Shown here in pieces: positions 1 to 10,062 of a stretch of 32,538 bases of DNA. The DNA is from Ophiostoma sp. CBS 140.51. Its lineage: Eukaryota > Ascomycota > Sordariomycetes > Ophiostomatales > Ophiostomataceae. Numbering within the stretch: position 1 is the first letter of the stretch; each line of letters opens with the position of its first letter. The position numbers were made by a program, and so were the translations under genes. Location: contig JANSLP010000352.1 in NCBI GenBank assembly GCA_029298735.1, positions 1 through 32,538 on the forward strand. Reading direction: 5' to 3'. The notes below the pieces were generated by a model that saw only the letters and a list, made by a program, of their open reading frames with translations, ran no database searches and was not told where the DNA came from.

Positions 1-1326
1 TGCTCGATGTTGGTTTCCGTGACGGTTGCAACATTTCGCTTCATCTCCGCCCCGTTTATCCTGGCTGTCAAGGCTGAACTGAAAGAGACACTCGAAAACC
101 CAAAAAAACCCAAGAAGATAAAGAAGGTCATATCACACTACCCTTATCATGAACTTGACCACCTCTGTTCATTCTGGGCAAAGTTAGCCAGACACAATTG
201 GTGATCCGAGTCATGACAGCTGTATCATAACCGCACTGTAACGCTGCGGGCTAATGGCATAACCGAAGGGGCCCGTTCAAGGTCCCGTCAGACGCTCCTG
301 CTGGCGCCGTTTCAATGTTCAGGGCAAATATCAGGGCACTTGACAGAGTGCCTGACTTCAATCAAGCGCATCTACCTGCTTCTTGGAGAAGGTGCATGCG
401 GAGTGTGTGTAGTGCCCCCATATTTGGCAGGCTCTGGGCAGCTTTCGGCAGGCTACAGGTCTCCATCCCTACCCATTTTGCTGCAGGCGGCTGAGTCACG
501 ATAGCGCCAGCCACTAACAGGCCAGGCATTAAAACGTCTCAACACGTCTATTCCCACAGCCCAGCGTGCCAGAATGTGGAGGTGGAGCCCACTGTCGAGT
601 GTTGGCGCCCGCTGTTTGGGGCCCGCTGACGCCCTATTGCGTAGCAGAGAAGAGGGGAAAACTAAAACGAAACAAATGCCCCTCGTCCGTCCTGTCGCCT
701 GTGATCAGCGATCTTGAAATCGACCACACACATTTTGGTGAGGTGTGCCCAAGTTCCGAGATTGGCCGAGGAAAAAGAACAAACGCAACGCATTTGACTG
801 GCCCGTTTCGCCTCGCAAGTGCTATTTTGACTTTTCCCTTCTCGACGTCAACGAATCGAAGACAATTACTTGACAAGGAAGAAAAAGCGACATAACGAAA
901 CCCAAAAAGCAAGATTGGAACAGCCCTCAATCATACACACCAAAAGCGAACAGTGCTGAGCGCTTTTTATCTCTCGCCGCACGTCTCGCTCATCACCGTG
1001 CATTATCTTACTTTGCCTTATCACGCCACAACGACCGCGAGCGCGATTATTCTTCGAACTTTGCATCTCAATCTGCATTTCAGAACTGCTTTTTATTTAA
1101 TCGAGCATTCGCCGCGCTTTGACAGCGACAATCGACAATCGACGATCAAGAAACAAGGACCAACGACAAAAACGACGACAGCGACGATCGCAACATCCCC
1201 GAATACCATATCCCTCTCGACGCGTATCGCGTCTGCAACCTCGATTTTGAGCCACTGCTCTTTCTCGACGACTTGACTTGATACCTCCCCGCGGGCGTGG
1301 AGGGAACACCACTCTTTTCCATTCAA
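1..1326. other. Upstream region and probable long leader of the first gene
   Basis: No gene is supported here; the open frames are short, overlap on both strands and resemble no family I know. On the + strand there is no ATG at all between the one at about 676 and the gene start at 1327, roughly 650 nt. That is what a long transcribed 5' untranslated leader under selection against upstream starts would look like. The transcription start is not determined. Confidence 0.5.
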
Positions 1327-2211
1327 ATGTCCCAGCAAACCACACCCACATCCACCGCCATGCCGTCCTCTCAACGCCCCTTCTTCCTCTCCTCCTTCTT
1401 CGCCGCCTTCCGCCAGCAGCCCACGTCGACCTCGTCTCTCTCCCAGGCTGCAGCCCAGCAGGCCAACAAGCACACCTCGGCCGGTAATGGTGGCAGTAGC
1501 CCCGGCAGCAACAACCAGTCCGATATCGTCGCGGCAGTGGCGGCCGCATCTTCGACAGGTGGATCGCTAGGATCTCCACCGTCCTCGTCTTCTTCGATAA
1601 CATCGATAGCCGGCGGCACGGCGTCAGCATCCACATCTACATCTTTTGCGACGGCCGCAGGAAGCACAACTGCTGCGGCGTCAAACACATCAACATCACC
1701 GAGTAACGCCAACAACTCGCGATCGATCGCGTCCTCTGCTGCCGCTGCCGCAGCTGCAGCCCTGACCGCCTCGCAGCGGTTGCACACATCCCGGTCGCCG
1801 CACCACCACCACCACCATCATCATCATCACCACAATACACACAACAGTGCCACGGCGTCGGCAGTACCGATTCCTAATAGCTCGGCTGGTGGCCACCAAC
1901 AGCAGCAACACTCAAACAGCGGCTCCAACCATGGCAGCTTCACCGAAGAACCCTACTATGTGAGCGGCTACTCGGCGGGGACTGGAACGGGCACACCGAC
2001 GCCAGCACCAACCTCCACAACCGTCGTTACGGCCACGGGCCGGCGGCGCGGCAGCGACAGTAGCAGCGAGGGTTTCCGGGAAGTACTGGGTGCGGACAAG
2101 TGGTACATTGGTGGGCGCACAGCCGCTGGCGAGGAACGGTTCTTTAAGCTGGGCGTAGTGCGACGGGTACGGAGCAATGACCGTCTGAGCTTGGACCGGT
2201 TAAGTTTATGA
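1327..2211 (+). CDS. Low-complexity protein of unknown function with an ordered C-terminal tail
   Basis: Single-exon frame of 294 residues. I take the start as the ATG at 1327; the frame extends upstream only through non-ATG codons. I do not recognise the function. Most of the protein is Ser/Thr/Ala/Gly-rich and probably disordered, with poly-Ser and poly-Ala runs and eleven consecutive histidines at about residues 159-169 (mixed CAC/CAT codons). The last 45 residues look different: an ordered-looking segment around Trp259 (KWYIGGRTAAGEERFFKLG), then an Arg/Ser-rich end with a repeated LSLDRLSL-type motif. That contrast suggests a disordered protein with a C-terminal binding or phosphorylation motif. 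No signal peptide or membrane segment is evident. It converges on ALG10 with about 500 bp between them. Confidence 0.72.
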   Translation: MSQQTTPTSTAMPSSQRPFFLSSFFAAFRQQPTSTSSLSQAAAQQANKHTSAGNGGSSPGSNNQSDIVAAVAAASSTGGSLGSPPSSSSSITSIAGGTASASTSTSFATAAGSTTAAASNTSTSPSNANNSRSIASSAAAAAAAALTASQRLHTSRSPHHHHHHHHHHHNTHNSATASAVPIPNSSAGGHQQQQHSNSGSNHGSFTEEPYYVSGYSAGTGTGTPTPAPTSTTVVTATGRRRGSDSSSEGFREVLGADKWYIGGRTAAGEERFFKLGVVRRVRSNDRLSLDRLSL

Positions 2212-2714
2212 GGGTCAGGAGGAGAAGGAGAACGACATGCATTTACGAAAGAAACGATAAACGACACAAAAAACATGAGGGCGGGCTACGGGTGAAGTTA
2301 GTATTCTGACTTCCAACTTGGTTTTCATTCACGGCGTTGATTTATTGCATTTTTGGTCTTTGGGTTTGGTCTTTGGTCATGTTTGGTATTTTCACAGTCT
2401 GGGATTTTCTTGCAGTTTGAGATTTCTGCTCTTCAATTCGGGCTTCTGCTTCAGTTTCTTCAATTTCTTTGGCGTTTTTGGCGGTAATATCGAACCTGAT
2501 TCAAGGCTTCCGCTCACAGATCACAGAGCAAATAGGATATGTTGTGCATGCATCGGATTTCTATGACCTTTCTCGTCTATTAGACAAAACATTCGCTTGG
2601 CAATATTCAACGGACATGGTTTCATACAAAAGGAAATTGCTGTATATTATAACTTTTGATATATTGTACACGCCAATCTAAACACGAGGGCTTTTCATGC
2701 TCACTGTGCTCTTT
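2212..2714. other. Convergent intergenic region
   Basis: About 500 bp between the stops of the unknown gene (+) and ALG10 (minus). It is T-rich on the + strand and becomes AT-rich around 2630-2680. This fits two 3' untranslated regions; I see no gene or defined terminator motif. Confidence 0.5.
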
Positions 2715-5123
2715 CTACCACATAAACCGCTGAAGACGGCCGCCGTCCAAGAGACTGCCGTCCTGTCCCCGCCAGACAAATGGCCGGAACAAGAACACCC
2801 ACATGGTGACCACGTTGATGGCCACGAACCATGCTGTCTCGAGGAACAGACGGGCATCGATCTTATCGAGAACAGACGCAATAAATGTCCTCTTCTCGTT
2901 GGTGTCTGCCTTTGGTGTGGCCGCCGGAACCAGCAGTCGCCAAAATACCCACGGAAGAATAAAGTAGCGCGGCTCGACCAGTGGCGCCGTCACCAGGGAC
3001 AGCGACGTGGCCAGCAGCCAAAGCAGTGCCGTCGTGGTTGTAGGTCCTGTACGAGAGGCCGTGGCAGAGCCATCCTCATCTTCATCCAAAAAGCCAAGGA
3101 AAACAGCGGGAGGGCCAGTCTCTTCCACAACAAAGGGCACCTCCTCTTCCTCCTCGGCCTTGGCTGCCTTCTTGGCCTTCTTACCCTTCTTGGGTGTCTT
3201 GAGCTCCTTGCGCTGGCGTGCACTGAGCTTTTTGTTGTCGATGGCAGATGCTGTGGCGGTATCCGCGCCTTCTTTTTCGTCGGTCTCTTCGTCTGCAATG
3301 GCTGTCTGGCCCGACGCAAACGGCGAGCTAATGTAGTCACCAGCTGACTCGTTGTTACCATTGCTGAAGCCCAAGTACAGAATCCGCCAGCAGGCCCAGG
3401 CCGTCAGCGCGTAGACGGGAACCAGTGCGTACCGGATGACAATACTGCGCCGGATCGTGTACCGGAAGACGTAGAACATGTAGTGGCGGTTGTCGGCAAG
3501 TGTAAAGGGGTGGATCAGTGTGTTGAAGTAGACAACGGCTAGCATGGCGTCAAAGATGACAACCAGATACACCGGGTAGTAGGCCTTGTTAACAAAGACG
3601 ACGTGCAGCAGGCGTAGCAGCTTGTGGGTGTTGGTGTTGTCGTCGCCGTTGGGGAAGGCGGCGTAGGAGATGGGCGGAGCGTTTTCGGCTTCCTTCTCGC
3701 CAGAGGTCTCCTTGGCACCGTTAACGGTCTTCCAGGCCACACCGACGTAGTAGAGACCGTGAGTGACAAACAGCGGCACCGAGAAGAAGGCCAGCAGAGG
3801 CCACAGGTACAGCAGCTGCGCCGCGTGGATAGTGGCCACATGGTTGGCCTTGTCGCCCAGCACGACACCGCCGTTCCAGACGACAAACTGCACAAAGCCA
3901 AGGACAACGGCGGCGTAAGGCCAAGCGCGCTGGACAATGACAAAGGGGTTGCTGGTGGCGGCAACGGCCACGCTGACCAGCGACAGCGCCCAGTCGTGGG
4001 GCCACGAGGTGGCCAGAGGCGGATCGTGGACGTCGCCCAGCGAGTAGCGCCAGGCGTACAGACGGATCATCCCGACAAAAGAGTCAAAGGTCTCGTCCCT
4101 GGTGGCCCGCAGTGCGGCGCGGTTGGCCGGCTGCTTGTGCACAATCTTGGCGGCCTGCACAATCTCGAGTCCACCCAGGTACACGACGATCCAAAAGACA
4201 TTGGTCTGGCGCATACCAAGGGCGGCAAACCCGACGAAAATGGCCAGCATATCGCTCCAGGCGGGGACGGCCACATTGGCGGGGATGGACACGCGGAACA
4301 GGTGCAGACGGTAGGCGAGAAGGACAACGAGGGTCGAGTACACGTCGGTGTAGTAGAGGGCCGAGAAGAAGAAGAGGGCCGGGAAGAGGGCGACGTTGAG
4401 GCCGGTATGGAAGGCAAACAGAGACAGCAGGCTATCGCTGATTTTCTTCGTCTTGTCCGAGTTCCGAATCTTGTTCTGCTGTTCAAGTGCGGCGCGGCAC
4501 GAGCTCGCCGTCACGGCAACAAGCATAATGGCAACGCTGTTGGCACCGCGTAGGGCCCAGATGTGGCAGCCGTCCTGGAGGCCGCTCCACATGGTCTCCA
4601 AAGCCACCGAGACCACGTAGAGGCCAGGGGGCGTGGTGATCTTGTCGTCCCAGTCGTACCACAGGCGGGCACAATACTTTTGCGCTTGGGGCACATGGAA
4701 GAACTCGTCCAAGTACGGCTCGGGCACAATCGCCAGCACACGCGCCAGCCAAGCCTTGGTGAACATGAACAGCAGTGAGGCGCCGGCCATGAACAGGAGA
4801 GGCCGGCCACGGGACGACGATGTGGGGATCGTCTCGGTCGGCTCGACGGGTGTGGCAGCTGGCGCATCGGAGCTGCCGGCATCAGGAGAACCTTCTCCCC
4901 ATTCCTTGGCCGCTTTGGCCGCTGCTTGGAGCTTTGCTGCGCCCTCGGCCAGCGCATTCGTGTCGGACACGGGATTGCCGCGGCGCTGCCGGAAGCTGGT
5001 GCCCAGCACAAATGCTTGCCAGACGAGCCATGGCAGCACAAAGACAGCCGATGCCAAGAAGGCTTTGAGTTTGGGGTCGTCAATGGTTGTCGCGTTTGCG
5101 GCGACGAGGGAGTCGGGACTCAT
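2715..5123 (-). CDS. ALG10: Dolichyl-phosphate-glucose alpha-1,2-glucosyltransferase (ALG10/DIE2)
   Basis: ER multispanning enzyme that adds the third, terminal alpha-1,2-glucose to the dolichol-linked Glc2Man9GlcNAc2 precursor before oligosaccharyl transfer in N-glycosylation. Recognised by the family signature EPYLDEFFHVPQAQKYC at about residues 135-151, the following WDDKITTPPGLY segment, many hydrophobic spans, and the C-terminal PLVEPRYFILPWVFWR motif. Single exon, 802 residues from the ATG at 5121-5123. An in-frame ATG at 5208-5210 would add 29 residues; the downstream one has good context (CCAAGATGAG). The protein is longer than yeast Alg10 (about 525 residues), partly through an N-terminal extension after the first hydrophobic segment and a roughly 100-residue Lys/Glu-rich loop at about 595-699 before the last membrane spans. 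Confidence 0.96.
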   Translation of the reverse strand: MSPDSLVAANATTIDDPKLKAFLASAVFVLPWLVWQAFVLGTSFRQRRGNPVSDTNALAEGAAKLQAAAKAAKEWGEGSPDAGSSDAPAATPVEPTETIPTSSSRGRPLLFMAGASLLFMFTKAWLARVLAIVPEPYLDEFFHVPQAQKYCARLWYDWDDKITTPPGLYVVSVALETMWSGLQDGCHIWALRGANSVAIMLVAVTASSCRAALEQQNKIRNSDKTKKISDSLLSLFAFHTGLNVALFPALFFFSALYYTDVYSTLVVLLAYRLHLFRVSIPANVAVPAWSDMLAIFVGFAALGMRQTNVFWIVVYLGGLEIVQAAKIVHKQPANRAALRATRDETFDSFVGMIRLYAWRYSLGDVHDPPLATSWPHDWALSLVSVAVAATSNPFVIVQRAWPYAAVVLGFVQFVVWNGGVVLGDKANHVATIHAAQLLYLWPLLAFFSVPLFVTHGLYYVGVAWKTVNGAKETSGEKEAENAPPISYAAFPNGDDNTNTHKLLRLLHVVFVNKAYYPVYLVVIFDAMLAVVYFNTLIHPFTLADNRHYMFYVFRYTIRRSIVIRYALVPVYALTAWACWRILYLGFSNGNNESAGDYISSPFASGQTAIADEETDEKEGADTATASAIDNKKLSARQRKELKTPKKGKKAKKAAKAEEEEEVPFVVEETGPPAVFLGFLDEDEDGSATASRTGPTTTTALLWLLATSLSLVTAPLVEPRYFILPWVFWRLLVPAATPKADTNEKRTFIASVLDKIDARLFLETAWFVAINVVTMWVFLFRPFVWRGQDGSLLDGGRLQRFMW

Positions 5124-5680
5124 CTTGGCATGGGTAGGGGGTGTAGAGAATGTGGAAGAAAAGAAAAGACCAAGGAAAGGAAAGGAGCGACGAAAGATTT
5201 TAAAGGACACACGACACCTCCCGTGTTGAGCTGAATAGGGCGACCGAGAAGGTTGTGGGTTGTGGTGGTTTAGGAGCTATCGTTTTGGAAGCTTAGGCGG
5301 GTTTTGCGCGCCGTGACGCGAATGAGATGCAGTGCTGGGCACCACGTGTTTCGACTCGTTCAGGGCCCCATACAAAATTTACCAGCGATAATAGCCCCTT
5401 TCAACAACAACAAATAAATACGATCCAACGACATCCGTTCTGAAAAGCTTGTATTCAAAATAAAGCAAAAAATATCATTTGGATGGGCATTTCAGACAGC
5501 TAGTTGAATTTCAGGCGCGCACATTGTGAACATAGAAAAATGTCTATTATGAGGTTTCTACTGTCTTTGTACAAAACACCAAATCTACATCCCAACATGC
5601 GCTCTGGCTGGCCAGTCCATCATTGTGCGACCAGGCAGCCAGGGCCATGCTCTTTCCTCTTTCCAATCAATGCATTTTAT
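5124..5680. other. Intergenic region, ALG10 promoter / QCR10 3' flank
   Basis: About 550 bp between two minus-strand genes. It should hold the ALG10 promoter and leader and the 3' untranslated region of QCR10. The stretch 5390-5500 is AT-rich. I see no gene in it. Confidence 0.5.
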
Positions 5681-6727
5681 TTAGAAGGGCTGTGATATGT
5701 TAGTAAGGGTGTCAAAGAGAATTTCGTATACCGCATCGCAAACATGTTGGACTTACAGAGTCGGCAGGGTGCACCGTCTTGATAAAGTAAGGGCCAATGA
5801 CGGGAAACTTCTGTATGGTTGTTAGTGGCTATTCTCGTCGCAATTGGGAGGGAAGTTGCATGCTTCGAAGTCGTACCTGCAGGATATCGCGCTGTACCCG
5901 GGGAATGCCCGAGGCGTAGAAGAGAGCGGCAACGCCCAGAGCGCCGGCAATGGGAGCAGCGACGAGAGAGCTGGAGATTGTTAGCTGGATGTTCGCACTG
6001 AAAGAATGACTAGGGGGGCGACAGCAATCGAGGAGTAGGCAAGAGCAGAGGTTTAACAGCCGAAGCGTGGGATCTGAGGCGACATATGGGCCCTACATGG
6101 GCCATCGCAAGCCAGCCCACTCCTCGTTCCTCCAGTCGTCCTTATCCTCCTCCTGCCCCATCCGCAAATACTGTCGTCGCCATAGTTGCCGTCGTTGTAG
6201 GTTGAGGGTCGGACTCACTAGCGGAACACAGCCTTGGCAGTGATGCCGTTAACGTTGGGGGTGTAGTGGTACCTGGGAAAGGTTGTGTTAGTTTCGATGT
6301 CTCGGCATGTGCCGTATGCATCTCGTCTGCTCTGGCCGTAGCCGTGTCTCGTCGTGCGGTGGTCAATCCTCGGTCCATATTCCGGCTCCATGACGCCAAT
6401 TGCATCATAAATTCGGTCGGACGGGCGTGAGGACGGGATTTGGCGGCAACAACGGGACATGGCTTCGGTCGGCGGTAGTGGTTGACGGGTTTGGCAAGAG
6501 TATGGGTGGGTCGTCGCTTACTTCGGGCCGTACTGGCTCCGGAAATCGGCACGCATGACGGGGGTCTTCTGTAGTTACGGGTTAGCTTGGCTGTTGTCCG
6601 ACTTTCAATTGGTGACGTCTCGGCATCTGATGATGTTGACTAGCAGAGCCTCGTGGCGTCTGGAGTGACTGGGACGGCTCGGTCGGCCGGGCAGGTTGGC
6701 GATTGGAAAACGTACAGCGAACGGCAT
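5681..6727 (-). CDS. QCR10: Cytochrome b-c1 complex subunit 10 (QCR10), six exons
   Basis: Small supernumerary subunit of mitochondrial complex III (ubiquinol-cytochrome c reductase). Exons on the minus strand: 6727-6716, 6568-6522, 6272-6219, 5997-5877, 5810-5757, 5689-5681. They join in frame to 297 nt and 98 residues. All introns have GT..AG ends, with branch sites such as GCTAACCCGTAACTACAG and CTTACTAACATATCACAG. The protein begins MPFA, has an FRSQYGPKYHYTPNVNG segment, one membrane helix at about 48-68, then PRVQRDILQKFPVIGPYF and an acidic/Pro end. That C-terminal pattern matches yeast Qcr10 (PKFQDTLYKKIPLLGP, recalled from memory). The first exon is only 12 nt and the last 9 nt, which hides the gene from simple ORF detection. 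Introns make up 750 of 1047 bp. Divergent from MED4. Confidence 0.92.
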
Positions 6728-7212
6728 TGTGACTGAATGTGAGAGAAAAACCGTGACAGGAAGGGTCAATTGGTTTCGTGGTGGTGGTGGTGGTGGACGT
6801 AGGGTGAGAGAGGTCGTGATGTTATTATGGTCCGGCTGCGAGATTTTGGATTTTTGCCCTACTTCCTGTTGGCGGACAAAGCCGGGGCAGTGGGAGTGGG
6901 AGCAGTGACAAAATTGTGGCCTGAGGCCTGAAATCTCGAATTCAGCGGCCAATCATGGAGCTCAGTTTCAAAGCTTAAGACAGAAGACGCTAGTCTTGTT
7001 TTGGTCGACAAAGTTGCCTTGTACTTTTGTACCTTTTATGTGGGTCTCGATTTTGCGCCTGGAGGTGCAACACCTTGAACATGCGCCGAAATAGCTCTCT
7101 CACACACAAACCAGACGTGCATCTGAACCTGGAGCTCTGCGACAACCGACAACCGACAACGGCGCACACGACAGCACAGCGACAGTCAGTCCATCAACCC
7201 CCAACTGCCGCC
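6728..7212. promoter_or_regulatory. Bidirectional promoter region between QCR10 and MED4
   Basis: 485 bp separate the divergent start codons. It contains a short GTG/GGT simple repeat at about 6779-6795 and CA-rich leader sequence just before the MED4 ATG. No specific operator could be assigned. Confidence 0.55.
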
Positions 7213-8370
7213 ATGGACAAGTTCATAGATGCACGGTTTGACCGTGTCGAAAAGGCATTGACAACCCTCATCGACTCCATTGCCAAATACAACCCGTCGC
7301 CGGCGCTCGCCGAGGACCTGTTAGCCGCCGATCGAGAACTCAACAGCGGACTCGAGGAGCTGCAAACCCACCAGAACAACCATCTGCGCATCCAGTCACT
7401 AAAAGAAGATGTCGCCGCTCTTGATGGCCAAATCAAGTCGACACTTCTGGCGCTGGCTGCCAGCCGCCGCGACATCTTGGCTGCACCCGCGACCGAGTTC
7501 CCGGAAGACAGCGTCAACCGCCAGATTCGCGACGAAACGAAGCACTACCCCTTTACATACGAAGAACTGATGTCGTATGCACGACGAATCAGCCGAAACA
7601 CAGTCCCTGGCCCAGGACAGACAGACGGGTCCGAGTTCTTTGCCCAGTTTGGCGGGCCAGTACCAGGAGCGGCCGGTGGTGATGGATCGGCACCAGAGAC
7701 AGCAGCGCCGACACCGGCAGCGGCAGCAACACCAGGAGTCGGACCATCCAGCGTCGTGAACGGTGCTGTCGGCACACCAGGAGGCACCGCACCGGCCTCG
7801 GCGACGGGGACACCAGGAGCAGGTGGCACAGGCCCCGGTACCGGAACAGGGACAGCAGCACCCACACCAGCACCTTTCGCCACGAGCGGCGGTGCACCAC
7901 CACCAGCAGCAAACGTACCGAATGTCTTGCCTGACGACCTCAAGAACTACATTGCACCAACGGCCGGCACCGTTTTCTCGCCGTGGCCAGCACCCGACCT
8001 CATGATGCATGGCGGCCTCCGAGCATTGCACGCCGTCACCGAGAGCGCATGCCGCGACAAGCAAATAGCCTTACCCCATCTACAAGAGCCTCCAGCACAA
8101 ACAACACAGACGTCACGACAACAGCCGTCACTGCGGATTCGTTTCGTCAGTCTCGAAGAGCATGAAGAACAGGAGCGGCTACGGGCACAGCGCGAGGCCG
8201 AAGAGCGCGAAGAACGGGAAGAGCGGCAACGGCGGATGGACGAGGCGGCTGCGGCCGCGCGTGCCCATCACAGATCGAATATGGCTGGTGCCTACGGCGG
8301 CCATGCGCCATCAGCAGCACCTGCACCGGCACAATTCGCCAGCACACTGGACATGGAGGACGATGATTAG
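7213..8370 (+). CDS. MED4: Mediator of RNA polymerase II transcription subunit 4 (MED4)
   Basis: Nuclear subunit of the Mediator middle module, which relays signals from activators to RNA polymerase II. The N-terminus (MDKFIDARFDRVEKALTTLI), the AEDLLAADRELNSGLEELQTHQNN-type coiled coil at about 35-60 and the YEELMSYARRISRNTVPGP motif at about 116-134 are characteristic of fungal Med4. Start chosen at 7213 (CCGCCATGG context); the open frame runs 186 nt further upstream but that part does not look like Med4. Single exon, 385 residues. The region at about 150-240 is Pro/Ala/Gly/Thr-rich and probably disordered. A second charged coiled coil rich in Glu/Arg lies at about 310-345, and the C-terminus is acidic (MEDDD). 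Confidence 0.95.
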   Translation: MDKFIDARFDRVEKALTTLIDSIAKYNPSPALAEDLLAADRELNSGLEELQTHQNNHLRIQSLKEDVAALDGQIKSTLLALAASRRDILAAPATEFPEDSVNRQIRDETKHYPFTYEELMSYARRISRNTVPGPGQTDGSEFFAQFGGPVPGAAGGDGSAPETAAPTPAAAATPGVGPSSVVNGAVGTPGGTAPASATGTPGAGGTGPGTGTGTAAPTPAPFATSGGAPPPAANVPNVLPDDLKNYIAPTAGTVFSPWPAPDLMMHGGLRALHAVTESACRDKQIALPHLQEPPAQTTQTSRQQPSLRIRFVSLEEHEEQERLRAQREAEEREEREERQRRMDEAAAAARAHHRSNMAGAYGGHAPSAAPAPAQFASTLDMEDDD

Positions 8371-8652
8371 AAACCGGCTCTTCTTTCCAATGTGTCCACT
8401 TCGCAATGAGGTACGACGCAGGTCGAGGTGGCCGAAAGATGAGGGGCTTTTGGTCCGTGTAATTTTTGGATATGTTATTCATGGTGAATTAATAATAATA
8501 TCTATTATGTATTTTGTAAATATTCTATTTAAAATATGCAAAGATTATATACAGCATCGTGTGCTAAAAAAAAGGAGTCTCGCTCGTCCCCGTCATAAAT
8601 GGCAAGTCATCAGTCGCTCCCGTTCCACCGCGAGCATCCGCAGCAGCACACC
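8371..8652. terminator. Convergent AT-rich 3' region of MED4 and the amidotransferase gene
   Basis: 282 bp between converging stops. The stretch 8460-8575 is strongly AT-rich, with AATAATAATA and TTTAAAATATGCAAA segments and a poly-A run. This fits overlapping fungal polyadenylation regions. The exact cleavage sites cannot be given. Confidence 0.45.
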
Positions 8653-9468
8653 CTATGCACCCTGTGCAAACTTGAGGAACGCCCGCGCAATGGCCTCGCC
8701 GTCGTGCTTGTCGTCCACAACTTCAATACCGTTCTGGTAGACCTCGTCGTTGAGCACGCCAATTTTGTGCCGTGCCTCGAGAATCTCGCGCACAATCGGG
8801 CCCGTAAACTCGGGGTGGCCCTGGACTGTCACCGCCCGGCCGGGTAGCAGCATGCCCTGGACAGAGCAGATGTCGGTAGAAGCCAGCGGCACGGCACCTT
8901 CTGGATACTCCACGACGATATCGCGGTGCATCTGCTGGATGGCCAGGCGGCCGGGCGTGCGCAGTTCGCTGCCAAAGAATGCCGCACCCTCGGGTGACAG
9001 TGCCACATCCGTCACACTGACTTCCCAGCCCTTGGGTCCCTTGTCAACAGGCGAGCCGAGGGCACGGCCGATAATCTGGTGGCCAAAGCAGATGCCGAGC
9101 ATGCGGACAGGGTGGACGCCGGCGGCCTTGGCTTCAGGTGTGGTGGTGGCGAGTGTGCGCTTGGCGAACTCGACGAGGGCCTGGATCCAGGGGGTGTTGT
9201 CAAAGGCCGTGTGCTTGGAGCCGGTGATGAGGACGACGTCAACTTGGGACAAATCAGGATATTGGGACTCGAAACCGTCGGCAACAATGTCGTGTGTGGT
9301 GATGGAGACGACCGACTCTAGGGGTGCGCCTGAGGGCTCGACGGCGCGGCGGAACAGGTCGATGAAGACGCCACCGTAGGTGCCAAACGTAGCGGCAGTC
9401 TTGGGCAGCGGCGTGTCGGCCATGAGGATGGCCATGCGTAATGGCGGTGCTGCAGCGTTGGAACCCAT
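8653..9468 (-). CDS. Class I glutamine amidotransferase-like protein
   Basis: Single-exon protein of 271 residues with a stand-alone class I GATase fold. The nucleophile Cys127 sits in the elbow motif MLGICFGHQIIGRALG. The His and Glu of the triad are His218 and Glu220 in VQGHPEF. ITGSKH near residue 81 fits the oxyanion region. No synthetase domain is fused to it, so it belongs to the fungal group of free-standing GATases whose physiological substrate is generally unknown; hydrolysis of a gamma-glutamyl amide is the expected chemistry. The start is the ATG at 9466-9468; an in-frame Met at residue 12, just before the fold begins, is an alternative. It converges with MED4 and is divergent from PPX1. 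Confidence 0.92.
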   Translation of the reverse strand: MGSNAAAPPLRMAILMADTPLPKTAATFGTYGGVFIDLFRRAVEPSGAPLESVVSITTHDIVADGFESQYPDLSQVDVVLITGSKHTAFDNTPWIQALVEFAKRTLATTTPEAKAAGVHPVRMLGICFGHQIIGRALGSPVDKGPKGWEVSVTDVALSPEGAAFFGSELRTPGRLAIQQMHRDIVVEYPEGAVPLASTDICSVQGMLLPGRAVTVQGHPEFTGPIVREILEARHKIGVLNDEVYQNGIEVVDDKHDGEAIARAFLKFAQGA

Positions 9469-10062
9469 GTTGAAGGGGAGTTGTGTGGAAGATTGAAGGA
9501 GGGCGATAAGAGATAACGGGGTTGTAGGCGATAGGGAGGAGGTGTCGATGCGACGATGAGGACAGAAGAGCAGATCGTAGGTTGAAGGTCGATTTCAGGC
9601 TGTTGAAGAACCAGAGTTGAACAAAAGAAGGGGGGGAGAACGTTGGAAGTAATCGTGGACCCTGGGGAAACGACCCTGAGTTAAAGGAAGGCGCCGTAGA
9701 ACGGCCTCGACTCACACCAGCGTGGGCGGGGTTTTACTCAGCTGGACGCCGTTGGAAGCTCGGCGCTCCGATAAGCGCAGTGCGGGAAAGTCGTGGCGAG
9801 CGAGCCAGTGCCACAGCGCACATCGCCCTGCCTTTGACAAGGGGCGTTAACACGCCTGCTGCATTGGGTCTTTTAGCGCCATCAGTTCGTGTCCGCTTGC
9901 CTAATTTGTCAATTGCAGCCGACTGCCACGGTTTGGCGGGGTGCATCTCCAATGACGTCTGAAGCGAGTGAACGTCAGTCCGAAAAGTGTACAGCTTCGT
10001 CAATTCTTCAATCACAATACGGACGACACGACCGACCTCCACTACAAGCCACGATAAACACA
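9469..10062. promoter_or_regulatory. Bidirectional promoter region, amidotransferase / PPX1
   Basis: 594 bp between divergent ATGs. Open frames here are short and look like nothing known. The sequence just before the PPX1 start is A/C-rich (ACAAGCCACGATAAACACA), typical of a fungal leader. No defined binding site is claimed. Confidence 0.5.

Noticed and set aside
953..1276. Possible 107-codon upstream frame in the leader of the first gene
   Set aside because: It has no ATG start and no known motif; the leader contains no ATG in any frame here.
3624..4553. 309-codon + frame opposite ALG10
   Set aside because: It is antisense to a well-supported gene and has Gly/Val/Arg-biased shadow composition.
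6142..6552. 136-codon minus-strand frame
   Set aside because: It reads through introns and exons of QCR10 in another frame; the spliced model gives a recognised protein.
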